From contig NC_058190.1 in assembly GCF_907165205.1 (NCBI RefSeq), positions 14,950,001 to 15,014,000 on the forward strand: a stretch of DNA of 64,000 nucleotides. The letters run 5' to 3'. The notes beneath the pieces are model-generated. The model saw nothing but the letters and a program-made list of their open reading frames with translations, had not been told where the DNA came from and ran no database searches. Of the stretch, positions 1 through 9,939 are shown in pieces. This DNA is from Coccinella septempunctata. Its lineage: Eukaryota > Arthropoda > Insecta > Coleoptera > Coccinellidae. Numbering within the stretch: the stretch's first letter is position 1; the number at the start of each line of letters is the position of its first letter. The position numbers and the translations under genes are program-made.

Positions 1-293
1 AGTAAAAGGGTGCCCCAAGGAGAAAATGGCTATATGCGGGAAGAATATGTGGAAATGATGTAACTGAGGAAGACATGAAGGATTTCCTGAAAAATACAAC
101 TGGCGTTGATGATTTTGAGGTGAAAAAACTGCCAACAAGGGGCACAAATTCATCCTTTAGAGTTGGTGCTCCCTCTGATCAATTATTTGAAAAACTGTTG
201 AGTCCTGAATGCTGGCCAGAGGGTGTCATGTTGAGGGAATTTAATTTCCGAAATTTTTTTCAACGGGCGGGAAAAATGAGGCGGACAAACTAG
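1..293 (+). pseudogene. LINE ORF1 C-terminal fragment
   Basis: The frame at 75-293 codes 72 residues ending in a conserved-looking block (residues about 40-60, WPEG...REF) that resembles the C-terminus of ORF1 proteins in CR1/Jockey-type LINEs. Those proteins coat the element RNA. The N-terminus is outside the window. It ends just before the endonuclease frame, the normal ORF1-ORF2 order. The assignment is by context and weak similarity. Confidence 0.5.
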
Positions 294-299
294 CATAGC

Positions 300-953
300 A
301 GAATAGTAAATATAAATCCTTTTCCGTGGCTCACCAGAACGTACAGTCAATTGGAAACTGTCTGAAGTCCCTTGAACCTTTTATATGTGAACATGAACTG
401 GATGTTTTGATGGTTACTGAACACTGGAAAAGCAAAGAAGAACTCAATGCTTGCATACTGCAGGGTTACAATCTACTGGACAGTTTCTGCCGGGAAAAAG
501 GTACACATGGCGGAAGTGCCATCTTTTGTAAAAGCCAATACATGTATAGCAAAAGAGATGATTTAAATTCTTTGAGTGTGCCTTGTGTTGTGGAGTGCTG
601 TGCTGGTCAGGTAAATCTTAAAAATTTTAGTAATTTGCATTTATAGGCATAATTCACCACCACATAGTAATGTAGATATTTTTCTTGAAAAGCTGAAAGC
701 TATATTAGAGATATGTATTGAGGAAAATTGTAAATTTTTGATTGAAGGAGACTTTAATATCAATACACTCGTTAATTCCAAAGAATCTCAACATTTTCTT
801 GATCTCCTTGAGACATTAAATATTGAAACTGAGATAAAAGAGCCAACAAGATCAAATTCTTGCTTGGATAATTTTCTTACGAATATTAATGGCACCTCTT
901 GTACGACTGAAAATCACATATCTGACCATAAGGCACTTATATTCACTTTTTAA
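300..953 (+). pseudogene. LINE endonuclease domain (ORF2 N-terminus)
   Basis: Two frame fragments (326-646 and 738-953) carry landmarks of the exonuclease-endonuclease-phosphatase fold that nicks target DNA for LINE priming: an N-terminal NVQS motif, a TEHW segment, a GDFNIN motif and a terminal SDHKAL motif. The frame shifts between about 646 and 738. The catalytic motifs are still readable, but the protein cannot be made intact. Confidence 0.8.
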
Positions 954-998
954 ACCATAATTGAAAATACAAAGCCTCATAAGATCTGGATAAGAGAT

Positions 999-2834
999 AT
1001 GGATGAAAAATTCATAGATGATTTTATGCTGAATCTATCACAAGCAAAATTGGACGAAATTAACAGTTTTGATAAGAAAGACATTAATGGTATGTGGAAT
1101 CATTTCTCAGACTGTTTTACGAAGATCTTTGAGGATAGTTTTCCATTAAAATCTGTAGTTATACGAGATTCTGGAAACTCATTCAGAAATGTCCCTCAAA
1201 TTAGAGAAATGAAAAATACTTTAGATAAACTCGAAACTCTATCCCAAGTAAGACAGGAATTCAAAAATGATTATAAGACTTACAAGAAAAAATATGATTC
1301 CTATATTGCAACTTGGAAAAAAAGAAGTACAGCGAAACCATAAGAAATGCACAGAATACATCAAAGGCAACTTGGCAGGTAGAAAATATACTCACTAATA
1401 GAAGTCCTAAATCTAGTTTTGATAACATCAACCAAAAAGATTTGCACGAAATGGTAAATGATTAATGATTTTAATAACTTCTTCATCAATATGGCCCCTT
1501 CAACGTGTAATAATTCGTCAACTGGGGTTCGAGACAGGCATAATTCTGCACCTCTTCCGAATTCCTTTTATATGTTTGATATTGAGGAATCTGAGGTGGT
1601 TGCAGCAGCAAAATCAATGAAGAACAAAAGCTCGACTGGTTATGATAAAATTCCCATGAGTATTGTTAAGAAATCTATTCATATTATAGCTCCCACCCTT
1701 GCTCATATTATGAATTTATCATTTGAAGAGGGTATTTTTCCAGATGCACTTAAAACATCAATTATCAGGCCTATACATAAGAAAGGAGACCAAACTGACT
1801 TGGGAAACTACAGACCAATCAGTCTGCTGACCTTATTTTCCAAGATTTTAGAAAAAGTTTTAGCAACTAGAATCCTGAAATTTTTAAAAAAATTTAATGT
1901 TGTGCACAACAGCCAACATGGGTTTATCAACAATAAAAATACTGAAACTGCAATTTTTGAACTAACACACACCATTGTCTTGGCATTGGAAAGAGGTGAA
2001 ATTCCAGCTGCTCTCTTCCTTGATTTATCCAAAGCGTTTGACTGCGTGAACCACGAAATATTGTTGAAAAAAATGGAACTATGTGGAATAAGAGATAAAC
2101 AACTGGATCTCATAAAAAGTTACCTCACCAACCGGAAGCAAAAAGTGTCTTTTACGGTGAATGGAATCACATACACTTCAGATGAACTCGTGTCAACTAT
2201 GGGAGTACCCCAAGGTAGCATTTTAAGACCGCTACTATTTATCATCTACATAAATGAAATAACGAAATACCTACCAACGGAAAACTGTCAACCCGTAATA
2301 TATGCTGATGATACAAACATCCTGGTCCGAGCCACAAACATGCTTTCCTCGACTCTTACTTTGGAGTCTGTTATGGCTAGAATGGATGAGTGGTGCATTG
2401 ATAATAAGCTTGTAATGAACATGCAAAAAGCGGAGTGCATATTTTTCACTACCGAAAGAACCCACTGGATTCCACCTGATATATTACATCACAAATATCA
2501 AATTATCAAAGTTAGCAAACAAGTAAAGTTTCTTGGTGTTCAAATGGACAACGCTCTGAAATGGTTTCCCCATATTGCACAACTGAAGAGTAAACTTTGC
2601 TCCATAATATATACACTGAATGTAGTGAAAAAGCAGGTCGACTCAGATGTACTAAAAGTTATTTATTATGCTAATTTTCAATCTTAAGCATCGTACTGCA
2701 TCATTTTCTGGGGTGGTACTTCTTCTGCAGAGAAAATTTTCGTTGTGCAAAAGTGGGCCTTACGCACAATTTTCGGAATGGGTTATAGAGACTCATGTAG
2801 GGGCCTTTTCAAGAGTAATAACATCTTAACTATA
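999..2834 (+). pseudogene. LINE reverse transcriptase
   Basis: The longest frame (1458-2687, 409 aa) is a LINE reverse transcriptase: fingers motif GYDKIP, FLDLSKAFDCVNH palm motif, GVPQGSI, and a YADD catalytic box. The linker between endonuclease and RT is at 999-1343. After the stop at 2687 the thumb continues in another frame (2745-2834). It is then interrupted at 2835 by a foreign inverted-repeat end. The coding tail resumes at about 3500 and stops at 3592. RT would copy element RNA into the nicked chromosome, but frameshifts make this copy inactive. Confidence 0.85.
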
Positions 2835-3043
2835 CAGGGTCTTTCACGAGGAACCTCACCCATATTTATACGGGAAACTACTGAACGTATTTTCATGAAA
2901 TTCAGCACTTATAAGTATTTCACGATGCTGATGAAATCTAAAATATTTTCAAGGCATGAGCACCTCCGGTTTTTCCGGAAATGACGTCAACTTCCGTTTT
3001 TCAAATTAGAACACCATTTTTTTATTGCAGAAATAGATTCCTT
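2835..3043 (+). mobile_element. Solo end of the mariner-type long-inverted-repeat element
   Basis: About 208 bp starting CAGGGTCTTTCACG directly after a TA match the left end of the complete element at 46801 and, inverted, its right end near 49718, with only scattered differences. The match stops after position 3042 and no right end is present, so this is a truncated copy. It sits inside the LINE coding region. Confidence 0.85.
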
Positions 3044-3337
3044 TTCTCGCAAATCTCAATTTCGTTAGAATGCACTTTTGTTTGTTTTTCCAATTTTATT
3101 TTATGGTTCTTATTTTCATATTTGTTCCGAAATTATGTTTATTTTTCAAGTGGTATGCAGGGCTAAAATAGTTATTTCTCAATCATTTTTTATTTTCCGG
3201 ATAATCTTCAGAGATTATTGAAACAGAAACAAAAACAAAAATTTTGGCGAAACTCCACTACGAAAAACTAACGCACCCAGTGCAGTACCCCATAGTGATG
3301 TGGAAACCTGCATAATACATAGGTATAGAAATATTTG

Positions 3338-3351
<14 letters not shown>

Positions 3352-3412
<61 letters not shown>
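3352..3412. repeat. (TA)n microsatellite
   Basis: Roughly 30 uninterrupted TA dinucleotides follow an A-run at 3338-3351. The stretch lies between the truncated transposon end and the resuming LINE tail. Open frames across it, such as alternating Ile-Tyr, are artefacts. Confidence 0.98.
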
Positions 3413-3415
<3 letters not shown>

Positions 3416-3663
3416 GCCGACCCACGATAAATATGCTCGAGCCGCCACTGGTTATATAATCAACTACCAAGGGTGATTCAGAAGATCATAGACTACAGGC
3501 TTTTCAAGAAAACAATATATGATCTGATACTAAAATGTGAACCATACAGTCTACAAGAATTTGAAACTTTCTGTAAAGATAGCAATTTCTAATGTGATTT
3601 TGACTTTTTTCATTTTTATTGTTGTACCTTGGGATCACACAATAATTATTGAAAATAAATATA

Positions 3664-3685
3664 TATTCTATTCTATTCTATTCTA
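3664..3685 (+). repeat. LINE 3' tail, (ATTCT)n
   Basis: About four ATTCT repeats close the LINE after an AAAATAAATAT stretch. Short tandem repeats at the 3' end are typical of CR1/Jockey-group LINEs, which reverse-transcribe from such tails. This fixes the element's right border. Confidence 0.75.
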
Positions 3686-3725
3686 AATAATATTAAATTT
3701 TGCTGTTCATTGATATACATGTATG

Positions 3726-4327
3726 TATCATTTGGTCCATATTACGGACTCCTAGTAAATATCTGGTATGGACATTCAAATGATGTTCCTACCGGATATC
3801 CACTAGGTGTCCGTGATGGACGTTATACGGACCATGTAATATATACATGTTATTTGGTCCATATTACGTCCATTACGAACTCCTAGTGTCCGGTGAGGAC
3901 ATTCAAAAGATGTCCCTACCGGATATCCACTAGGTGTCCGTGATGGACGTTATACGGACCATGTAACATATACATGTTATTTGGTCCATATTACGTCCCT
4001 TACGGACTCCTAGTGAATATTCAGTATGGACATTCAAAGGATGTCCCTACCGGATATCCACTAGGTGTCCGTGATGGACGTTATACGGACCATGTAATAT
4101 ATACATGCTATTTGGTCCATATTACGTCCATTACGAACTCCTAGTGTCCGGTGGGGACATTCAAAAGATGTCCCTACCGGATATCCACTAGGTGTCCGTG
4201 ATGGACGTTATACGGACCATGTAATGTGTATATGATATTTGATCCATATTACGTCTATTACGAACTTCTAGTGAATATATCCACTAGGTGTCCGTGATGG
4301 ACGTTATACGGACCATGTAATATATAT
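3726..4327. repeat. Tandem array of hairpin-forming ~127-bp units (left part)
   Basis: The phrase ATTTGGTCCATATTACG (with variants) begins successive units at about 3730, 3852, 3979, 4110 and 4237, a spacing of 122-131 bp. Within each unit the outer segments (GGTCCATATTACGTCC... and ...GGACGTTATACGGACC) and the inner segments (CTAGTG/CACTAG and CCGGT...ACCGG) are inverted repeats, so one monomer can fold into a long imperfect hairpin. No coding frame is conserved. Confidence 0.9.
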
Positions 4328-5098
4328 GTTACGGGCAATGTAATTATTTAGGTCAGTATTCATAATGCTTGGTTATTATGAATAATGACCATTAAAATCG
4401 GGCAATTTGATAAATTTGAATTATTTTACAATAATTTCTCACATTGCCCGGTCATTATAAATACCGCTAGTATTTCTTTGGGCACTTTGATTAATTGACA
4501 CCAATGGGACAACCCATGTGAAAAGAATGGCGAAGATATTCCACAGATAGAGATTTAACTAAGAGAATGTGCAAGATTGTCATCCAAGATAGGCTATAGT
4601 CGATGTGGCTGTAAAGGTAGCTGTAAATCCAACGAGCGCAAGTGTCGTAAAGAAAAAAAACTATGTAACTCGCAATGTCACCAAAGTGGAAGCTGCTCTA
4701 ATGAATAGAGCCTGTATTGGCCTGTATTGCTACGTATTGACATGTTGTGTGAATATAAATTTGAAAGTACGTACATATCTAATACTTAAGTTTTATTTGG
4801 ACTTACGTTTTTTTGTACTTATTTCATCCCACCGGTTTGTTTGTCAGCATGTGAAATTTTATTTGTTATGTTTTGTTTGTTACTTTGTCAGTCAGGTATG
4901 CAAAAATTTGTTATTTTTTATAAGAAATATGAATAATATATAATTTTCAAATTGCCCACCTGATTTTTAGCATTATACATAATAACCGGGCAATGTAATA
5001 TTTGCAACATAATTTATCATTTTGTCATATCCTTTTGGGCACTTTTTAAATTGCCTGGGCATTATAAACAATGCCCAATTATTTACATTGCCCGTAAC
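4328..5098 (+). mobile_element. ATAT-flanked inverted-repeat element, possibly Ginger-related
   Basis: The ends are GTTACGGGCAATGTAA and its inverse, flanked on both sides by ATAT. The flanks rejoin into a normal satellite unit, which shows where it inserted. The interior has several GGGCAAT-type motifs and a short Cys-rich coding tail. A 4-bp target duplication together with that tail is reminiscent of Ginger-type DNA transposons, but no transposase core is visible, so the family is a guess. The copy is non-autonomous. Confidence 0.7.
4559..4708 (+). pseudogene. Cys-rich CXC-like C-terminal tail of a transposon protein
   Basis: After an in-frame stop at 4556, a plus-strand frame codes about 49 residues ending at TAG 4706-4708. 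It has eight Cys in CxC, CxxxC and CxxxCH arrangements rich in Lys and Arg (RCGCKGSCK ... KCRKEKKLC ... CH). This resembles the tail of integrase-like transposon proteins often annotated KRBA2-like in invertebrates. The rest of the protein is missing. I recognise the pattern by memory only. Confidence 0.4.
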
Positions 5099-5102
5099 AT
5101 AT

Positions 5103-5585
5103 GCATGTTATTTGGTCCATATTACGTCCATTACGAACTCCTAGTGTCCGGTGGGGACATTCAAAAGATGTCCCTACCGGATATCCACTAGGTGTAGGTT
5201 GTAGGTGATGGACGTTATACGGACCATGTAATATATATGTATAAGTTATATGGTCCGTACTATGTTCATCACGGACACCTAATGGATATCCAGTAAGGAC
5301 ATATTTTTGACATTGCCTGTATTAAGTCGGTCAGGGACTATTTTGGAACTATATGATACGGACATATGTCATATAGTCCGTACTATGTCCAGCACGGGCA
5401 TCCATTGGATATCCGATACGGACATTGTACATAAATCGGACTAACAATGGATATATATCGTGGACGTCCTAAAACTGACCGGAAACGGACGTCCAAAGGA
5501 CAAGGACATTCAAATCAAGTCCATGGACGTTCCGACGTTAAATGGACATGAAATGTACGTCCCATGGACGTTGTGTGCTATTAGG
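5103..5585. repeat. Hairpin satellite, right part (diverged)
   Basis: The same ATTTGGTCCATATTACG unit resumes at about 5110, directly after the inserted element. More diverged units follow, including inverted versions around 5250-5300 and 5370-5430 and GGACGT-rich words up to 5570. The block ends near CTATTAGGG at 5579-5587, where gypsy coding begins abruptly. Confidence 0.8.
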
Positions 5586-5590
5586 GAAGG

Positions 5591-5879
5591 TATCACAATT
5601 CGATTGTTCCATAGTAGATAATCAGATCCTATAGAAAAATCGAATCTCTTTTTCAAATACGCAGTGAAAATTTTATTTTTATATATTTTAGAAGGCCATT
5701 TATTGCTTTTAACGAATGTAATAACTTGACTCAAAATCTTGTCATGTTTCATAGCATTTCTTATATCTACAAATTTAGTGTGAAATGCTGGATTATTGTC
5801 GAAAATTTATATTATCAAAATCAACATCGATAATAGAATCAACATTCTCAATTACTGGTATACGAGAGAGACAATCTAC
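5591..5879 (-). pseudogene. gypsy-1 RNase H end to integrase zinc-binding region
   Basis: The minus strand reads a DCLSRIP motif (the usual 'ADALSR' end of gypsy RNase H), an acidic linker, then the region leading to the integrase zinc finger with LLWNNRIVIPS near the truncation point. Stops and shifts occur around 5800. This piece is the direct continuation of the RNase H fragment on the other side of the insertion. Confidence 0.75.
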
Positions 5880-5881
5880 TA

Positions 5882-7182
5882 ACGTGCGTTCAAAAAAATT
5901 CGTCGTCAAGTAGGCTATGGAATTTTGAACGTCGATATTTCGTGTCTAAACGTAATTCTTAGCTCGTGCTTTGCTATTTTCCAGGTGAACTGTCATTTTA
6001 GCATTCTGGGTTGTTGTTGAATTAAAATTATCAGCAAATTATAAAGATGGTTTTTACGGACGTGTGAAAGACTTTTACTATTGAATTCTACTTCAAAATT
6101 GAAAAGAAAATTGAAGGAAAATGGAAATATTCTGTTCCGGCGACTTCATTGAAGCCTATGTTGCTGTAGATTATTAAGAATGAATTTTTCCATTGTACTG
6201 TTTTGCGATGTGTTGACGAAACAGGTATGTTCAAACAAAAAAGGAAGTGGTATACCAAAAAAGAAAACTCTAGAGTTCAGTAATAATGAAAACATGGTGA
6301 CAGAAGCTCGACAAACCTCTCTTCAGATTTTATCTCAAGTGGATGGAGTATCCGTTGGCATATGCCACCCGATTTTGAAAAAAAGATATCCATTTTTTTT
6401 TATAAAGATTGACATGTTATCAGAAAACTGAAAAAGTTGTGATTACCTAACCTTGTAGCATCCGAGAAAAATTGGAGTTCAGTATCATACTGAACCGATG
6501 CATACTGACAGTATGCATCAGTCAAAGGCAAAATGTGGACCTACTTTCTTTTATGGAACTTCAATAGCAGAACGTAATGAAGGAGAAAGCATCATGCCTT
6601 TTTATAGCTGAATTGAATTTTAATAAATTGTCCAATAGCTATTTTCATGTAATTCAGTTCTTTTAGTTTAGTCATGGATTTTCAGTAATGACTGAATCAA
6701 TTCAATATTTATAGAGAATTAATAAACATATTATTGAGAATATTACTGTGATTTATTCATATGACTGAAGTAACTAGAACCTTCTTACAAAAAAACATAC
6801 TACCACGATCAATTCAAGATTCATGTCTCTTACGTATGAAAATAGTGGACGGTTAAAATTTTTACGAAGAACTTTTCTAACCGCCTCAGATTGTTTGGAT
6901 TCTTGTCATCTTACACAATGAAAGAAATTCTTTTCGTACGTTGGGTGAAATTTACAGGTAACCTTTTCTGAAAAGTGCCTTTCCGTACGAAATTACGATA
7001 TACATATAGGCAAAGATTATAGAGTCTTCTCTTCTCTATAATCTTTGCATATAGGTTAATGTCATCATTGTTTACATTTTGGGAAGATGAAGTAATTCAA
7101 GGAAAGACATACGTTCAGCCACCGAACATCAGCCTTCAAAATTTCATAGCCTACTTGACGACGAATTTTTTTGAACGCACGT
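5882..7182. mobile_element. TA-flanked inverted-repeat DNA element (1.3 kb)
   Basis: The termini (ACGTGCGTTCAAAAAAATTC..., about 48 bp) are near-identical inverted repeats. The element is flanked by TA at 5880-5881 and 7183-7184, the target duplication typical of Tc1/mariner-type elements. It splits gypsy-1 exactly. A small frame at 6180-6431 is not recognisable. A 37-bp hairpin insertion sits inside at 7011-7047. It is probably non-autonomous. Confidence 0.85.
7011..7047. repeat. 37-bp hairpin insertion with 8-bp direct flanks
   Basis: Perfect 14-bp inverted arms (CAAAGATTATAGAG / CTCTATAATCTTTG) enclose a 9-bp loop. The direct repeat CATATAGG lies immediately outside on both sides (7003-7010 and 7048-7055). 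The termini share CAAAGATT with the micro-hairpins at 18097, 18895 and 21554. Confidence 0.85.
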
Positions 7183-7184
7183 TA

Positions 7185-8475
7185 TCTTTTGGTTATCTTT
7201 TGACTTAATTATCTTATCTTATCTTTTGACTTAATATATTCTATGGTATAATCATAATTAGATAAAATAGATGCTCATCTTCTCACTCTGTTAGCAGCAT
7301 ATTATGGTATAATCCCTTATTCTGACTGAATATGTGTACTTAAGGTTTGTGATCGGTGACTAAAACAAATTTGTTGCAGTTCAAATACTGATTGAATTTT
7401 TGTACCTAAGCCAAATATTATGCTCAAACCTTCTTTTTCGAATTGAGAATACTTCTTTTCTGCATCTGTTAACAATCGAGATGAATAAGCTAAAGGCTTT
7501 TCACTTTTATTCAGAACAGTGTGGCTTAAAATAGCACCAATACCATAGTCTGACGCATCAACCGCCAACTTAAGAGGTAGTTGAGGATTGTAAGGAACAA
7601 GAATTTTGTCCGAACTGAGCATATTTTCAACTTTTTGAAAAGCAATGTGACAGTCTTCAGTCCATTTCCAACCATTGTTTTTCTTCAGTAGTAAATACAG
7701 AGGTCGAAGTATTAGGGAAAGGTTCTCAACAAATCTACAGTAATAATTAACAAGTCCCAAAAATGATTTCAATTGAATCACTTTGACAGGTGTTGGAGCA
7801 TTTTTAATTGCTTCGACTTTGTTTGGACATGGATGAATTTCGTCTTTATCAATAATATGACCTAAATATTAGGTTCAAAAAACTTACATTTTTCTCTGGA
7901 AACCTTAAGACCCGAATTTTCTAATATTTCCAATACCTTTCTGAGCCGTTCATAATGCTCTATTTTATTTCTACCAGTTATAGCAACATCATCTTGTAAG
8001 ACTACTACACCTTCAAGTCCTGTTAGAAGTGATTCTATCATCTTCTGGAAAATTTTAGGAGCAGGTGTGCAACCAAATGGTAGCCTTAAAAATTTATATA
8101 AACCCTTATGAGTAGAAATCACAGTTAGATCAGTAGAATCATCATCAAGAAGAATTTGCCAGTAAGCATTTGAAAGATCTATTTTGGAAAATTCTTCTCC
8201 AGTTCCTAATCTATCAAATATAATATAATAAGGATATTTATCCTTTACTAAATGAGGATTTATAGTTATTTTAAAATTACCACATATTCTTATTTTGCCA
8301 TTTTTTTCATAACAGGAATAATTAGGGTAGCCCAATCTGAATAATCTACGGGTGTGATTATACCTAAAGAAACAAGTCTATCGAGATCTTCATCAATCTT
8401 GACTCTTAAAGCATAAGATACAGACCAAGCCCACATAAATTTTGGCTGAACTAATTCTGGACACTTTAACATAAG
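7185..8475 (-). pseudogene. gypsy-1 reverse transcriptase and RNase H
   Basis: RT starts near 8472 (residues before LDRLVSLGII) and continues at 8335-7862 with LPFGCTPAPKIFQ and an LQDDV box in place of the usual YxDD. Connection and RNase H follow at 7781-7317 with FLGLVNYYCRF, VDASDYGIGAILS and EKKYSQFEKEG. At least three frameshifts or stops occur around 8290, 7862 and 7400. RNase H would degrade the RNA template strand. The copy is dead. Confidence 0.85.
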
Positions 8476-8483
8476 TTTATGTA

Positions 8484-9721
8484 TACTTCATTCAACTTTA
8501 TTTTAGCAGTCGGTTGGCCATGGCAATTTGACACATTTCACTCTTTTGGGTTTTAAATCAACGCTATGTTGCCCGTTCTACGTAAAAGTTTCTGTTATTA
8601 CGTATTTTATCACAATGTCGAATCTCTTCGGAAAATATCTGACGAACATAATTGAAGTTTATACAAACTGATTGAAGGCATACCAAATCCAGTTATTTGC
8701 ATGGAAAATACAAGAGATCAGTATAATATCATAAAATGCACTAGCTTGAGGAGAGTTAATGTTCGTTATTTTCTTTGGCTAAAGTTTGAATACGTTAAAT
8801 CAGTTGTAGATTTCAAATATATTGACCCGAAGATAAAATGCATATGATGCAGTTGTTGGGAATGAGTATCTCCCGAAGGAATTAACAGATAATTACAAGA
8901 ATGTTAAATTCTTCAACAAAAATCATCTTGCAATTTAAGTAAAAGAAAAAAAAGTTTCAAGTCAAGATAAACTTCACCTTTGAACAAAAATTTCACATGA
9001 ATAAAAATTTAACAGGACAACTGGCGCGTATTTGTGGCTGTTCATCTTAAAACATTGATATAATAATATTAATTAGGTATTTATCTTAAAATTATCTTAA
9101 AACATCTTAAAACATTGATATAATAATATTAATTAGGTATTTATTGGTTCCTTAAGATATTCACAATGTATAGGACAAGTCAAATGAAAAATAGAAAAAT
9201 CAATTTTCGGGAACTCATTCTACGATGACATTCATCGAAAATCCTGTAGTGAACTTTACGCATTGTTCCACTCAAAAATAAAATTCTCAAATGCCACCAC
9301 TTTTTTGGGTCTCCCAATAGAAGGAAATTCTTTGTCATACTCTTCATTCACAATCTTTCTGATTGTGGAAATATTCAGCTGAAATATAAGTTGTTTAGAC
9401 TCAGATGAAACATTATATAAATTCTCTTACATTGAATATATTCGCTACAGTCTGACGTATTGTGGATTTTAGAATATCAGGGTATAACTATTTGAATGAG
9501 CGGACCTGAATTCTAAATAGCACTTCCTGAAACCCTGTCTCTTTTTTCAATCACTTTCGGCATTTTCGAATATTCGTAATAAAAATTGATATTAGTTGTG
9601 GCAACGGCGTTATGACATTAACGACATTTCATGAGTGCCAACCTAACTTCGTTCTAGTTACAAAAACTTGAGAAAATTATTTCATGGCCAACCGACTGCT
9701 AAAATAAATTTGAATGAAGTA
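8484..9721. mobile_element. TA-flanked inverted-repeat element, copy 1
   Basis: Inverted ends of about 38 bp (TACTTCATTCAA...TTTTAGCAGTCGGTTGGCCAT) are flanked by TA at 8482-8483 and 9722-9723. A partial second copy lies at 55000-55642. Inside is a tandem duplication of about 40 bp (about 9051-9143). No transposase frame is visible, so it appears non-autonomous. The interior sequence at about 9406-9450 matches copy 2 across the site where copy 2 carries a 360-bp insertion. Confidence 0.85.
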
Positions 9722-9776
9722 TAACTATTAAAACTCGTACCATGTCACTAGGTTATTCATTGATTTTTATTTTCAG

Positions 9777-9939
9777 TGCTTCGAAGTGGATATAATGAAT
9801 TTTCAGTGTGTAAAGACAGTGACTTGAGCAAACACTACACCATGTGCAGTGAACATTTTACTGCAATTCAATTGAGAACTGTTCATACACGTAAATTGTT
9901 GTATGCAGGAAACATCCCTTGCATGAAGGGCCAATTTAG
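9777..9939 (+). CDS. THAP zinc-finger exon (gene or transposon piece)
   Basis: A likely exon begins after a TTTTATTTTCAG acceptor and ends at a GTGAAA donor. Its single open frame codes about 54 residues. The second half has the THAP signature: CSEHF, then a Leu-rich stretch and an NIPC segment matching the usual AIP. THAP domains bind DNA and occur in host regulators and in P-type transposases. The first Cys pair would be in an upstream exon I cannot find. P-like transposase fragments exist at 31-33 kb, so transposon origin is possible. Confidence 0.5.

Larger units (their letters stand above)
1..3685 (+). mobile_element. Degraded non-LTR retrotransposon (LINE), CR1/Jockey-like group
   Basis: A plus-strand LINE runs off the left window edge. 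In order it shows an ORF1 C-terminus (to 293), an apurinic-type endonuclease (about 300-953), a reverse transcriptase (1458-2834), a short C-terminal coding tail (about 3500-3592) and a 3' UTR ending in an ATTCT-repeat tail (3664-3685). The frame is broken several times, so it is a dead copy. A piece of another transposon plus a TA microsatellite splits the C-terminal coding region at 2835. The clade is inferred from domain order and tail type only. Confidence 0.85.
5586..8481 (-). mobile_element. Ty3/gypsy pol fragment (gypsy-1), interrupted
   Basis: On the minus strand, RT then RNase H run from about 8475 to 7185. The RNase H/integrase junction and the integrase zinc-binding region continue at 5879-5591. 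The two parts join when the TA-flanked insertion at 5882-7182 is removed. No LTR, gag or integrase core remains. The lower border is the hairpin satellite and the upper border is another TA-flanked element at 8484. Confidence 0.85.

Noticed and set aside
3215..3470. Minus-strand ORFs of alternating Ile-Tyr
   Set aside because: They read through the (TA)n microsatellite and have no other support.
3726..4327. CRISPR-like array of repeats
   Set aside because: Spacing looks regular but the units are contiguous 122-131 bp monomers without unique spacers, and this is eukaryotic DNA.
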